This document shows, one piece after another, positions 24,798 to 33,838 of a stretch of 64,000 nucleotides of DNA (the stretch's first letter is position 1; each line of letters opens with the position of its first letter). The notes under the pieces are model-generated. The model worked only from the letters and a program-made list of their open reading frames with translations, had not been told where the DNA came from and ran no database searches. This DNA is from Streptomyces lavendulae subsp. lavendulae (GTDB taxonomy: Bacteria > Actinomycetota > Actinomycetes > Streptomycetales > Streptomycetaceae): the NCBI RefSeq assembly GCF_002803845.1, contig NZ_CP024985.1:6583501-6647500 (forward strand), in the 5' to 3' direction. Both the position numbers and the translations under genes were made by a program.

Positions 24798-26009
24798 CTA
24801 CGCCGCAGGCGCACCGGCTCCCGGCCGCACCGGCAGGCCCCTGGTGAGCGGCCCGACCACCAGGGGCTGCGCGGCGGCGAGCACGAGGCACAGGACCGCG
24901 GTGCCCGCCCACAGGGCCCCGGCACCGGCCCGTTCGAGCAGCTGGGTGGCGGTGACCGGGGCGGCGACCGTGGCGACGCCCCAGCTGATGCCGTACGCGG
25001 CGAGGTAGCGGTCGGTGCCGCCCGGCGGCGCCAGGCCGGCCACGACGCCGAGCACCCGGCCCAGGACCAGCACCTCGCCCACGCTCAGCACGGCGGTGGC
25101 GGCCAGGAACGCGGGCAGCGTCCGCGCCGCGGCGTAGCCGGCCAGACCGGCCGCCAGCAGGGCGTGGCCGAGGGCCATGGCCGCGGGGTCGGGGAGCGCG
25201 GCCAGGCGGCGCAGGCGCAGCGCGGGCTGGGCGGCGACGACGGTCACGGCCGAGGCGGTGAACAGCAGCCCGGCGTCGGCGGGTTCGAGGCCGCGGTGGC
25301 CGAGGGTGAGCGGGAGCGCCATCACGATGTGCAGGGAGACGAGCGCGAACGCGGTCCCGGAGGCGAACATCGCCCACAGCCCCCGGTCCCGCCACGGCCG
25401 CACGGGGCCGCCGTCGTGACCGCCGTCGCCGTGGCCGTCGTCCGGTACGCCGCCCGGACCCCGGGGGCCGTCGGCCGGCAGGGCGAGGCGCAGGGTCAGC
25501 GCGCAGGCCAGGCAGGTGAGGGCGTCGACCACGAACAGCCAGCGCAGGTCCCACCGGCCGAGCCCCGCCGCGATCAGACCGGACCCGGTGCCGCCCACGG
25601 CGAGCGCGGCGTTGAGCGCGCCGTAGGCGCGCACCCGGTCGGCCGGGCCGACGGCGTCGGCGATCAGCGCCTGGCTCGGCGGCTCGTACAGCTCGAAGGA
25701 CAGGCCGAGCAGGACGGCGAAGACGGCCACCGCGGCGAGGGAGCCGGCGGCGGCGATGCCCAGCTGGGCGAGGGCGCAGCCGACGAGTCCCAGCACGATC
25801 GTGCGGCGGCGTCCGATCCGGCCCGCCAGCCGTCCGCCCGCCACCCGGGACGGGATCGTGGCGAGGCCGAAGCCCGCGGAGACCAGGCCCGCCGTGGTCG
25901 TGCCCGCACCGAACTCGGTGCCGATCAGGACGGTCAGGAAGGGCAGCGAGAAGGCGCCCAGCCGGTTGATCGCCCGCGCCACCACCAGCATCCATACGGT
26001 CCGCGGCAT
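24798..26009 (-). CDS. MFS transporter
   Basis: 403 residues with twelve predicted membrane segments. ATG 26009 is chosen because GAGGAG lies 7 nt upstream; the longer frame would cross the divergent control region. The motif after helix 2 (GGRLAGRIGRRRT) is the MFS motif A. It resembles drug- or metabolite-export permeases of the DHA1 type. The gene is divergent from a CGNR zinc-finger protein, and a 13-bp inverted repeat spans the shared promoter, so the CGNR protein is the likely regulator. Substrate unknown. Confidence 0.85.
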   Translation of the reverse strand: MPRTVWMLVVARAINRLGAFSLPFLTVLIGTEFGAGTTTAGLVSAGFGLATIPSRVAGGRLAGRIGRRRTIVLGLVGCALAQLGIAAAGSLAAVAVFAVLLGLSFELYEPPSQALIADAVGPADRVRAYGALNAALAVGGTGSGLIAAGLGRWDLRWLFVVDALTCLACALTLRLALPADGPRGPGGVPDDGHGDGGHDGGPVRPWRDRGLWAMFASGTAFALVSLHIVMALPLTLGHRGLEPADAGLLFTASAVTVVAAQPALRLRRLAALPDPAAMALGHALLAAGLAGYAAARTLPAFLAATAVLSVGEVLVLGRVLGVVAGLAPPGGTDRYLAAYGISWGVATVAAPVTATQLLERAGAGALWAGTAVLCLVLAAAQPLVVGPLTRGLPVRPGAGAPAA

Positions 26010-26023
26010 GACCACACTCCTCG

Positions 26024-26114
26024 CGTGACTGTCGAATCGAGTAATGTCAGTTACGAACCCGAGGAACGCTAGCGATCGAAGGAGTGACTGGTCAAGTGAT
26101 GTTCGACAGTCACG
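26024..26114. promoter_or_regulatory. Divergent control region with 13-bp inverted repeat
   Basis: CGTGACTGTCGAA (26024-26036) is repeated exactly in inverted form as TTCGACAGTCACG (26102-26114), 65 bp apart. The left arm lies just upstream of the MFS start and the right arm runs into codons 2-6 of the CGNR gene. A related GTGACTG half-site is at 26084-26090 and a weaker GTAACTG is present at 26047-26053 on the other strand. The arrangement suggests cooperative binding and looping by an autoregulator. Confidence 0.55.
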
Positions 26115-26668
26115 TGGCGGTACTGCTGGAGCAGGCGGTGGCGCTCGTGAACGCACTGACGGACGGAGAGGCGCGCGGCCGCCCGTACACGGCGCCGCGC
26201 GGGGCCGAGCTGGCCGACGCGATCGAAGCGGCGGTCCCGCGCGCCGCGGCCTCGCTGCCGCGCGCCGTCGACGCTGCGCAGGCGGAGTACTTCGTCGCCG
26301 CCGCCGGGCGCATGCGCGAGGTGTTCCGGGCGATGCAGGATGGGGAGGTGGACGCCGCGGCCGTGACCGTGAACGACCTGCTGCGCGACACCGGGGCCCG
26401 GCCGAGGCTGGACCGGTCCGCGGGTGAACCGTGGCAGATGCACTTCCATGGCCCGGACGACTCCTTCGCCGCGGGTGTCAACGCGGCCGGTGCCACCGCG
26501 CTGGCCCTGGCGGTGGGCGGCGGCCTCGCGGGCCGCCTGGGCGTGTGCCGGGCCGACCGCTGCGACCGCGTGTACGTGGACACCTCGCGCAACGCCGCCC
26601 GCCAGTTCTGCTCCACCGCCTGCCAGAACCGGGCCAAGGCCGCGGCCTTCCGGGCCCGCAGGGGTTGA
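26099..26668 (+). CDS. CGNR zinc-finger domain protein (putative regulator)
   Basis: 189 residues from ATG 26099 (a GTG three bases earlier and one at 26084 are alternatives; GAAGGAG is at 26078-26084). An N-terminal ABATE stress-response domain (EQAVALVNALTDGEARGRPY) is followed by a C-terminal CGNR zinc finger with Cys residues in GVCRADRCDRVYVD and RQFCSTACQNRAK. Proteins of this family are assumed to bind DNA. The divergent MFS gene and the inverted repeat across the promoter make a local regulatory role likely. Confidence 0.82.
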   Translation: MFDSHVAVLLEQAVALVNALTDGEARGRPYTAPRGAELADAIEAAVPRAAASLPRAVDAAQAEYFVAAAGRMREVFRAMQDGEVDAAAVTVNDLLRDTGARPRLDRSAGEPWQMHFHGPDDSFAAGVNAAGATALALAVGGGLAGRLGVCRADRCDRVYVDTSRNAARQFCSTACQNRAKAAAFRARRG

Positions 26669-26697
26669 GGCGCGGGGAGGAGGGTGATCACAAGGCG

Positions 26698-26714
26698 ATT
26701 GCATAAAAGTGCAG
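26698..26714. promoter_or_regulatory. ARG box upstream of argC
   Basis: TTGCATAAAAGTGCA, within 26698-26714, is a close match to the ArgR operator half (TGCATAAAAATGCA type). It overlaps the -35 region of the argC promoter, so ArgR with arginine would block RNA polymerase. Confidence 0.75.
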
Positions 26715-26727
26715 GCCTACGTATAGT
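26699..26727 (+). promoter_or_regulatory. argC promoter
   Basis: TTGCAT (26699-26704), exactly 17 bp of spacer, and TATAGT (26722-26727). The ARG box covers the -35 hexamer and part of the spacer. Confidence 0.75.
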
Positions 26728-26750
26728 CATGCCATCGAGGAGGAGGTCCG

Positions 26751-27779
26751 ATGGTGGTACGTGTAGCGGTGGCCGGAGCGAGCGGATACGCGGGCGGTGA
26801 GGTCCTGCGCCTGCTGCTCTCGCACCCCGAGGTCGAGATCGGCGCGCTGACCGGCCACTCCAACGCCGGACAGCTCCTCGGCGGCCTGCAGCCCCACCTC
26901 GTCCCGCTCGCCGGGCGGACCCTGGAGGCCACCACGCCCGAGGCCCTCGCGGGCCACGACGTGGTCTTCCTCGCGCTGCCCCACGGGCAGTCCGCGGCCG
27001 TCGCCGCCCAGCTCGGCGACGACGTGCTCGTCGTCGACATGGGAGCCGACCACCGGCTGAAGGACTCCGCCGACTGGGACCGCTTCTACGGCGCCCCGCA
27101 CGCCGGGACCTGGCCCTACGGCCTGCCCGAGCTGCCCGGACACCGCGCCGCCCTGGCCGGCACCAGGCGGATCGCCGTCCCCGGCTGCTTCCCCACCGCC
27201 GTCTCGCTCGCGCTCTACCCCGCCTACCAGGCGCGGCTCGCGGAGCCCGAGGCCGTGATCGTCGCCGCCACCGGCACCTCCGGCGCGGGCAAGGCCCTCA
27301 AGCCGCACCTGCTCGGCTCCGAGGTGATGGGCACCGTGACCCCGTACGGGGTCGGCGGCGTCCACCGGCACACCCCGGAGATGGTGCAGAACCTCTCCCC
27401 GTTCGCCGGGGAACGGGTCTGCGTCTCCTTCACCGCCAACCTCGTCCCCATGCCGCGCGGCATCCTCGCCACCTGCTCGGCGAAGGCCCTCCCGGGCACC
27501 ACCGCGGAGTCGCTTCGCGCCGCGTACGAGAAGGCGTACGCGGACGAGCCCTTCGTCCGCCTGCTCCCCGAGGGCGTCTGGCCGACCACCAAGTCGGTGT
27601 ACGGCTCCAACGCCGTCCACCTCCAGGTCGCCCACGACGCGTCCGCCGGCCGGATCATCGCCATCAGCGCCATCGACAACCTGACCAAGGGCACCGCCGG
27701 CGGCGCGGTGCAGAGCATGAACATCGCGCTCGGGCTCCCCGAGACGCTGGGTCTTTCCACGATTGGAGTCGCGCCGTGA
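26751..27779 (+). CDS. argC: N-acetyl-gamma-glutamyl-phosphate reductase
   Basis: 342 residues, standard length, from ATG 26751 after GAGGAGGAGG. The NADP-binding motif AGASGYAGGEVLRLL opens the protein and the catalytic Cys lies in VPGCFPTAVSL. It reduces N-acetylglutamyl phosphate to the semialdehyde, third step of arginine synthesis. First gene of argC-J-B-D-R; its stop overlaps the argJ GTG (27776-27779). The promoter carries an ARG box. Confidence 0.97.
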   Translation: MVVRVAVAGASGYAGGEVLRLLLSHPEVEIGALTGHSNAGQLLGGLQPHLVPLAGRTLEATTPEALAGHDVVFLALPHGQSAAVAAQLGDDVLVVDMGADHRLKDSADWDRFYGAPHAGTWPYGLPELPGHRAALAGTRRIAVPGCFPTAVSLALYPAYQARLAEPEAVIVAATGTSGAGKALKPHLLGSEVMGTVTPYGVGGVHRHTPEMVQNLSPFAGERVCVSFTANLVPMPRGILATCSAKALPGTTAESLRAAYEKAYADEPFVRLLPEGVWPTTKSVYGSNAVHLQVAHDASAGRIIAISAIDNLTKGTAGGAVQSMNIALGLPETLGLSTIGVAP

Positions 27780-28933
27780 GCGTTACGGCTGCACAGGGGT
27801 TCACGGCGGCGGGCATCGCCGCCGGGATCAAGGCGAACGGCAATCCCGACCTGGCCCTCGTGGTCAACAACGGGCCGCGTCTGGCCGCCGCGGGCGTGTT
27901 CACCTCCAACCGGGTCAAGGCCGCCCCCGTCCTGTGGTCCGAGCAGGTCCTGCGCGGCGGTGCCATCAGCGCCGTCGCCCTGAACTCCGGCGGCGCCAAC
28001 GCCTGCACCGGCCCCCGGGGCTTCCAGGACACCCACGCGACCGCCGAGAAGGTGGCCGACGTCCTGGGCGGCGCCCACAACGCCGGCGAGATCGCCGTGG
28101 CGTCCACCGGCCTGATCGGCGTCCTGCTCCCCATGGACAAGCTGCTGCCGGGCATCGAGACCGCCGCGGCCGCCCTCACCGAAGACGGCGGCGAGGCCGC
28201 CGCCATCGCCATCAAGACCACCGACACCGTGCACAAGACGGCCACCGCCTCCCGGGACGGCTGGACCGTCGGCGGCATGGCCAAGGGCGCGGGCATGCTC
28301 GCCCCGGGCCTGGCCACCATGCTCGTCGTCCTCACCACCGACGCCGACCTGGACAGCGCCACCCTCGACCGGGCGCTGCGCGCCGCCACCCGGACCACCT
28401 TCGACCGGGTCGACTCCGACGGGTGCATGTCCACCAACGACACCGTGCTGCTGCTGGCCTCCGGGGCCTCCGGCGAGGTCCCGGCGTACGAGGACTTCGC
28501 CGAGGCCGTACGGACCGTCTGCGACGACCTCGCCCGCCAGCTCATCGGCGACGCCGAGGGCGCCAGCAAGGACATCCGCATCGAGGTCGTCGGCGCGCTC
28601 ACCGAGGACGACGCCGTCGAGGTCGGGCGCTCCATCGCCCGCAACAACCTCCTCAAGTGCGCCATCCACGGGGAGGACCCCAACTGGGGCCGGGTGCTCG
28701 CCGCCATCGGCACCACCAAGGCCTCCTTCGACCCCGACCGGCTGAACGTCGCCATCAACGACGTGTGGGTCTGCAAGAACGGCTCCGTGGGCGAGGACCG
28801 CGACCTGGTCTCCATGAAGGGCCGCGAGGTCCGCATCACCGCCGACCTGGCCAACGGCAGCGAGTCCGCCGTGATCTGGGGCAACGACCTGACCGCCGAG
28901 TACGTCCACGAGAACAGCGCGTACAGCTCATGA
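27776..28933 (+). CDS. argJ: Bifunctional ornithine acetyltransferase / N-acetylglutamate synthase
   Basis: 385 residues from GTG 27776. The self-cleavage site is in GMLAPGLATMLVV, where the Thr becomes the N-terminal nucleophile of the beta chain. The enzyme moves the acetyl group from N-acetylornithine to glutamate, making the pathway cyclic; some members also acetylate glutamate from acetyl-CoA, which sequence alone does not settle. The stop overlaps the argB start (ATGA, 28930-28933). Confidence 0.96.
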   Translation: MSVTAAQGFTAAGIAAGIKANGNPDLALVVNNGPRLAAAGVFTSNRVKAAPVLWSEQVLRGGAISAVALNSGGANACTGPRGFQDTHATAEKVADVLGGAHNAGEIAVASTGLIGVLLPMDKLLPGIETAAAALTEDGGEAAAIAIKTTDTVHKTATASRDGWTVGGMAKGAGMLAPGLATMLVVLTTDADLDSATLDRALRAATRTTFDRVDSDGCMSTNDTVLLLASGASGEVPAYEDFAEAVRTVCDDLARQLIGDAEGASKDIRIEVVGALTEDDAVEVGRSIARNNLLKCAIHGEDPNWGRVLAAIGTTKASFDPDRLNVAINDVWVCKNGSVGEDRDLVSMKGREVRITADLANGSESAVIWGNDLTAEYVHENSAYSS

Positions 28934-29838
28934 GCACGGCGAGGAGGCACACCGCGCTGCCCAAGGCCGAGATCCTCATCGAGGCCCTGCCGTGGCTCAC
29001 CCGGCACAACGGCAAGATCGTCGTCATCAAGTTCGGCGGGAACGCCATGATCGACGAGGACCTGAAGGCCGCCTTCGCCCAGGACGTGGTCTTCCTGCGC
29101 CAGGCCGGCCTCAAGCCGGTCGTCGTCCACGGCGGCGGCCCGCAGATCAACGCCCAGCTGGACAAGCAGGGCCTGGTCAGCGAGTTCAAGGCGGGCCTGC
29201 GGGTCACCACCCCCGAGGCCATGGACGTCGTCCGGATGGTCCTGGCCGGGCAGGTCCAGCGCGAGCTCGTCGGGCTGCTCAACCAGCACGGGCCGCTCGC
29301 CGTCGGGATGACCGGCGAGGACGCGCACACCATCACCGCGACCAAGCACAGCCCCGAGATCGAGGGCGAGATCGTCGACATCGGCCGGGTCGGCGAGATC
29401 ACGGCCATCGACACCGGCGCGATCGAGGCGCTGCTGGCGGACGGCCGGATCCCGGTCATCTCCTCCATCGCGCGCAGCGCCGACGACCACCACGTGTACA
29501 ACGTCAACGCCGACACGGCCGCCGCGGCGCTCGCCGCCGCGCTGGGCGCCGAGACGCTGATGGTCCTCACCGACGTCGAGGGCCTCTACGCGGACTGGCC
29601 CAGCAGCGACGAGGTGATCAGCCGGCTCACCGTGAGCGAGCTGGAGAAGCTGCTGCCGGAGCTGTCCAGCGGGATGGTCCCCAAGATGGAGGGCTGCCTG
29701 CACGCGGTGCGCGGCGGGGTCGGCACGGCGCGCGTGATCGACGGACGGGTCCAGCACTCGATCCTGCTGGAGATCTTCACCGACGAGGGCATCGGCACCA
29801 TGGTCGTGCCCGACGCCCAGGGAGGGGCACGGACATGA
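28930..29838 (+). CDS. argB: Acetylglutamate kinase
   Basis: 302 residues of the amino-acid kinase fold, starting inside the argJ stop. Motifs are VIKFGGNAM (phosphate binding), VVHGGGPQIN (substrate) and VYNVNADTAAAALAAAL near the nucleotide site. It phosphorylates N-acetylglutamate, usually the arginine-inhibited step; the N-terminal helix (ALPKAEILIEALPWL) is the extension associated with arginine-sensitive hexameric forms. The stop overlaps the argD start. Confidence 0.97.
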   Translation: MSTARRHTALPKAEILIEALPWLTRHNGKIVVIKFGGNAMIDEDLKAAFAQDVVFLRQAGLKPVVVHGGGPQINAQLDKQGLVSEFKAGLRVTTPEAMDVVRMVLAGQVQRELVGLLNQHGPLAVGMTGEDAHTITATKHSPEIEGEIVDIGRVGEITAIDTGAIEALLADGRIPVISSIARSADDHHVYNVNADTAAAALAAALGAETLMVLTDVEGLYADWPSSDEVISRLTVSELEKLLPELSSGMVPKMEGCLHAVRGGVGTARVIDGRVQHSILLEIFTDEGIGTMVVPDAQGGART

Positions 29839-31025
29839 CGGGCAACCAGGACTACGCCACCCGCTGGCAGCACGCGCTGACCAACAACTACGGCACCCCG
29901 CCGCTGGCCCTCGTACGGGGCGAGGGCGCCCAGGTCTGGGACGCGGACGGCAAGCAGTACACCGACTACGTCGGCGGGATCGCGGTCAACGCCCTCGGCC
30001 ACGCCCACCCGGCGATCGTCGCGGCCGTCACCGCCCAGGTCTCCACCCTCGGCCACGTCTCCAACCTCTACGCCTCCGAGCCCGTCCTCGCGCTCGGCGA
30101 GCGGCTGCTCCAGCTCTTCGGCCGCGAGGGCCGGGTTTTCTTCTGCAACTCCGGTGCGGAGGCGGTCGAGGCGGCCTTCAAGATCGGCAGGCTGACCGGG
30201 CGGACCCACATGGTCGCCACCGACGGCGGCTTCCACGGCCGGACCATGGGAGCCCTCGCGCTCACCGGCCAGCCGAAGAAGCAGGCCCCCTTCCTGCCCC
30301 TGCCCGGCGAGGTCACCCACGTCCCGTACGGCGACGTGGAGGCCCTGCGGGCCGCCGTCACCGAGGAGACGGCGATCGTGGTCATCGAGCCGGTCCAGGG
30401 CGAGAACGGGGTCGTCGTCCCGCCCGCCGGGTACCTCACGGCCGCCCGCGAGATCACCCGGGCCACCGGCACCCTGCTGGTCCTCGACGAGGTGCAGACC
30501 GGCATCGGCCGCTGCGGCCAGTGGTTCGAGCACCAGGCCCACGAGGGTGTCGAACCCGACCTCGTCACGCTCGCGAAGGGGCTCGGCGGCGGTCTCCCGA
30601 TCGGCGCGGTGGCCGCCTTCGGCCCGGCGGCCGACCTGCTCCAGCCCGGCCAGCACGGCACCACCTTCGGCGGGAACCCGGTCGCCTGCGCGGCCGGCCT
30701 CGCGGTGATCGACACCATCGCCGCCGAGGGCCTGCTCGACCGGGTCAAGGCCCGGGGCGAGCGGCTGCGCTCCGGAATCGAATCTTCCGGCCATACCCTG
30801 GTCTCCCACGTCCGCGGGTCCGGCCTCCTGCTGGGTATCGTGCTGACGGAGCCGCTCGCGCCGAAGGTGCAGCTCGCGGCTCAGGAAGCCGGATTCCTGG
30901 TCAACGCGCCCGCCCCCGACGTCGTACGGCTGATGCCCCCGTTCGTCATCACCGAGGCCGAGGTCGACGCGTTCGTCCGGGCGCTGCCCGGCATCCTCGA
31001 CGAAGCGGGACGATCCGGAGAATGA
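29835..31025 (+). CDS. argD: Acetylornithine aminotransferase
   Basis: 396 residues of a class III aminotransferase, ATG 29835 within the argB stop. Motifs are FCNSGAEAVEAAFK, LLVLDEVQTGIGRCG, and the PLP lysine in TLAKGLGGGLPIGA. It converts N-acetylglutamate semialdehyde to N-acetylornithine, and enzymes of this group may also act in lysine synthesis. The stop is 7 bp before argR. Confidence 0.96.
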   Translation: MTGNQDYATRWQHALTNNYGTPPLALVRGEGAQVWDADGKQYTDYVGGIAVNALGHAHPAIVAAVTAQVSTLGHVSNLYASEPVLALGERLLQLFGREGRVFFCNSGAEAVEAAFKIGRLTGRTHMVATDGGFHGRTMGALALTGQPKKQAPFLPLPGEVTHVPYGDVEALRAAVTEETAIVVIEPVQGENGVVVPPAGYLTAAREITRATGTLLVLDEVQTGIGRCGQWFEHQAHEGVEPDLVTLAKGLGGGLPIGAVAAFGPAADLLQPGQHGTTFGGNPVACAAGLAVIDTIAAEGLLDRVKARGERLRSGIESSGHTLVSHVRGSGLLLGIVLTEPLAPKVQLAAQEAGFLVNAPAPDVVRLMPPFVITEAEVDAFVRALPGILDEAGRSGE

Positions 31026-31032
31026 GACGACG

Positions 31033-31572
31033 ATGAGCCAGGCGCAGGAACCCGAGCACGGGGGTGGTCCGTCCGTCCCGCAGACGCGCACCGCCCGCCA
31101 CCGCCGGATCGTGGACATCCTCAACCGGCAGCCGGTCCGCTCCCAGAGCCAGCTGGCCAAACTGCTCGCCGACGACGGGCTGAGCGTCACCCAGGCGACG
31201 CTCTCCCGCGACCTCGACGAGCTGGGCGCGGTCAAGATCCGCAACACCGGGGGCGAGCTGATCTACGCGGTCCCCAGCGAGGGCGGGTTCCGCACCCCGC
31301 AGGCCCCGCTCGGCGAGTCCGCGAAGGAGGAGCGCATGCGGCGCCTCTCCGGCGAACTGCTGATCTCGGCGGAGGCCTCCGCGAACCTCGTGGTCCTGCG
31401 CACCCCGCCCGGCGCGGCCCAGTTCCTCGCCTCGGCGATCGACCAGGCCGAACTCCAGGCCATCCTCGGCACCATCGCGGGCGACGACACCCTGATGCTG
31501 ATCAGCCGCGACCCGGCGGGCGGCCAGGCCCTGGCCGACCACCTCCTGCGCCTGGCGCAGAAGGAGGGCTAG
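31033..31572 (+). CDS. argR: Arginine repressor
   Basis: 179 residues. The N-terminal winged helix (ARHRRIVDILNRQPVRSQSQ, recognition region TQATLSRDLDELGAVK) is followed by the C-terminal hexamerisation and arginine-binding domain (APGAAQ-like region TPPGAAQFLASAIDQ, then GDDTLMLI). With bound arginine it should repress through the ARG boxes at 26698 and 33831, giving operon autoregulation. Its TAG stop shares CTAG (31569-31572) with the stop of the convergent YkuD gene. Confidence 0.96.
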   Translation: MSQAQEPEHGGGPSVPQTRTARHRRIVDILNRQPVRSQSQLAKLLADDGLSVTQATLSRDLDELGAVKIRNTGGELIYAVPSEGGFRTPQAPLGESAKEERMRRLSGELLISAEASANLVVLRTPPGAAQFLASAIDQAELQAILGTIAGDDTLMLISRDPAGGQALADHLLRLAQKEG

Positions 31573-32258
31573 TACCGGGTCACCGCCAGTGGGCCGGAGT
31601 CGGTGCCGATCGCGATGTGGGGGTGGCGGCGGGGGTCCGCCCAGCGGAGCAGGGCGCGCATCTCGCGGGCCGGTACGGAGACGCAGCCGGCGGTGGCGCC
31701 CTTGCCGTTCACGTGCAGGAAGATGCCCGCGCCCCGGCCGCGCACGGGCCGGTCGTAGTTGAAGGCGATGACCAGCGCGTGCGCGTACTGCGTCCGGTAC
31801 GTGATCAGGTGCTCCGCCTCGCCGGGCGCGCAGTCGGCGGGCAGCGGCTCGGTCCAGCGGTTGTAGGCGGCGGAGGCGTTGTCCTGGCACCACCAGGAGC
31901 GGTCCGTCACCCGTCGGTAGCGGTACGCCGTTCCGGCCGGGGCGTGCGCGGTGCCGAAGGCGTACGGCAGCTCGTACAGGCCCGTCGGGGTGGTGTTCGT
32001 GCCCTGGGCCCGGCTCCCGCCCTCGGTCAGGCCGTTCGCGCCGAACCGGGCGGGTGCGCTGCCCGCCTCGAACCAGTGGCCCGCGCGCCGGTCCCACCAG
32101 GTGAGCCGGCCCGTCGTGGACCCCGGCGCGGGCGCGACGGCGGTGATCAGCTGGCTGCCGCCGCCGGTGTCGGCGAGGCGGGCGGGCAACGGGTCCGGGC
32201 CGTACGGGAAGAGCCCGGCGAGGATCAGCGAGCCCGTGAGCAGAGCGGTACGCAGCAC
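31569..32258 (-). CDS. Secreted L,D-transpeptidase-like (YkuD) protein
   Basis: 229 residues with an N-terminal signal sequence (LLTGSLILAGLFPYG, then LPARLADTG). The YkuD pattern includes a conserved His (GIFLHVNGKG) followed by ATAGCVSVP, where the Cys is the probable nucleophile. Proteins of this group crosslink peptidoglycan or attach peptides to it, although actinobacterial short forms are often uncharacterised. It ends by overlapping the argR stop on CTAG, with no room for a terminator between them. Confidence 0.82.
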   Translation of the reverse strand: MLRTALLTGSLILAGLFPYGPDPLPARLADTGGGSQLITAVAPAPGSTTGRLTWWDRRAGHWFEAGSAPARFGANGLTEGGSRAQGTNTTPTGLYELPYAFGTAHAPAGTAYRYRRVTDRSWWCQDNASAAYNRWTEPLPADCAPGEAEHLITYRTQYAHALVIAFNYDRPVRGRGAGIFLHVNGKGATAGCVSVPAREMRALLRWADPRRHPHIAIGTDSGPLAVTRY

Positions 32259-32341
32259 GTGTCAGACGGTACGGGCCGACAGGGGCCGGGGGCGTGCAGG
32301 CAGGCCGTCGGGACCCGTTCCGGCGTGTCCCCGTGAGCGGA

Positions 32342-33694
32342 TCAGCGCACGCCCCCGGGGGGAAGCGCGAGCATCGTGCGGATCCGCTCCAGGACCCGTC
32401 CGCTGAACAGGCCCGCTGACCGGTCCAGCAGCGCTCCGACCTCCGGCTCCCGCAGGGGCAGGCCCGCCCGCCCGCGCGGGGACATCAGGGTGTTCTGGAT
32501 CCGCTGCCCGGCGATGCGGCGCAGCGCCGGGTCACGGTCCGTCAGCAGTTCCACGGACGCCCGCAGTCCGGCGACCCCGCCCCGCGCGTGCAGCACCCGG
32601 TACGCGGCCCGGCGGGTGTGCGCGGGCCGGCCGGGCGCGATCAGTTCGAGGAGCGGGCCCACGGGCAGCTGCTCGGCCGATCCGCACAGCCCCAGGGAGG
32701 CCTGGCGGGCCACGGCCGGTGACGGGTCGTCGAGCAGCGGGCGCAGCAGGGCCGGATCGGTGTTGTCCAGCAGGCGCAGCCCCGCGAGGGCCTCGGCCCG
32801 GATCACGTCCAGCGGGTGGTCCACCAGGGACCGCAGCAGCGGTGCGTCCCCGCGGCCGGCGCACTCGGCGAAGCCGGCCACCGCGTACCGGCCGACGCGC
32901 TCCGGGTCGGCGAGCAGCGCCCGGCAGCGGGCGTACGGGTCGCCCCCGTCCTGGCGGACCAGCCAGCGGGCGCAGGCCCGGACCAGCCCCGACCGGTCGG
33001 CGAGGTACCGGTCCGCCTCCGAGGACCGGCCGGCCCGGTGCAGGCAGGTGACCCCGGCCGCCCGCACCATCGGGATGCGGGCGCCGAGCAGGGCGTCCAC
33101 CGCCTCGTCGTCGGGGCCCCGGGCCGCCATGGCCGCGAGCGCGGCGTCCGTCCAGAGCCGGGCGGTCGCGGGGTCCGTCTCGGCGGCGGCCCGCCGCGCC
33201 GCGTCCCGGGGGCCGGGCTCCGCGCGGCGCAGGCTCAGCCGGGCGGCGAACCGGCGGGTCGGCGGGTCCGCGTCCCCGCACAGGTCGGCCAGTACGGACG
33301 GCTCGGCGTGCAGCGCGGCCTCGAAGCGCTCCAGCGCCCACGCGCCCTGCTCACGCCGGCCCAGCCGCAGTACGAGGGGCGTCAGCGCGCGCAGCGTGCC
33401 CGGAGGATCGGCGGCCAGGACCTGCTCCAGTACCTGCCGGGCCCGTGTCCGTACGGCCGGGACCCAGTCGGTGGCCCGGACGGCGATCAGCGGCAGCGGC
33501 GCGTCGGGCGCCCCCAGAGCGGCCTGCCGGATCCGGCCGTCGGGGTGGCAGAGGCGGACCTCGATCCGGGCGTCGTCGCACGCGCCGTGGCCGTGGCCTC
33601 GCGGGAGGCGCACGGTCCGGTCGAAATCCGTCCAGTCCCCGGGCCGGGCGAACACGGGCTCCGCCGTTTCCCCGGTGACCGTTCCCGTACTCAT
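32342..33694 (-). CDS. HEAT-repeat protein
   Basis: 450 residues, mostly paired amphipathic helices with repeating patterns such as LVDHPLDVIRAEALAGL, LLDDPSPAVARQASLGL and LTDRDPALRRIAGQRI, characteristic of HEAT/PBS-lyase repeats. The N-terminal 70 residues contain the only other structured stretch (ARIEVRLCHPDGRIRQAAL). No catalytic motif is visible; HEAT proteins usually act as protein-binding scaffolds. It is the only member of its transcript seen here and sits between the arg genes. Partner unknown. Confidence 0.7.
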   Translation of the reverse strand: MSTGTVTGETAEPVFARPGDWTDFDRTVRLPRGHGHGACDDARIEVRLCHPDGRIRQAALGAPDAPLPLIAVRATDWVPAVRTRARQVLEQVLAADPPGTLRALTPLVLRLGRREQGAWALERFEAALHAEPSVLADLCGDADPPTRRFAARLSLRRAEPGPRDAARRAAAETDPATARLWTDAALAAMAARGPDDEAVDALLGARIPMVRAAGVTCLHRAGRSSEADRYLADRSGLVRACARWLVRQDGGDPYARCRALLADPERVGRYAVAGFAECAGRGDAPLLRSLVDHPLDVIRAEALAGLRLLDNTDPALLRPLLDDPSPAVARQASLGLCGSAEQLPVGPLLELIAPGRPAHTRRAAYRVLHARGGVAGLRASVELLTDRDPALRRIAGQRIQNTLMSPRGRAGLPLREPEVGALLDRSAGLFSGRVLERIRTMLALPPGGVR

Positions 33695-33809
33695 GTGCGG
33701 ACCCCTCCCTCTCGCTGTGGGCCCTGATCGTATGTCTCGGCCGGATGGGCCACCTTTGAATATTTCCGCAGCCCGGATGTCCTGCCGGGCCCGGCACCCG
33801 GGCTTGCGA

Positions 33810-33838
33810 TTGACGAAACATGCGGATCAATGCATAGT
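33810..33838 (+). promoter_or_regulatory. argH promoter
   Basis: TTGACG (33810-33815), a 17-bp spacer and CATAGT (33833-33838). Spacing and -10 resemble the argC promoter. It gives a leader of about 155 nt. Confidence 0.6.
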
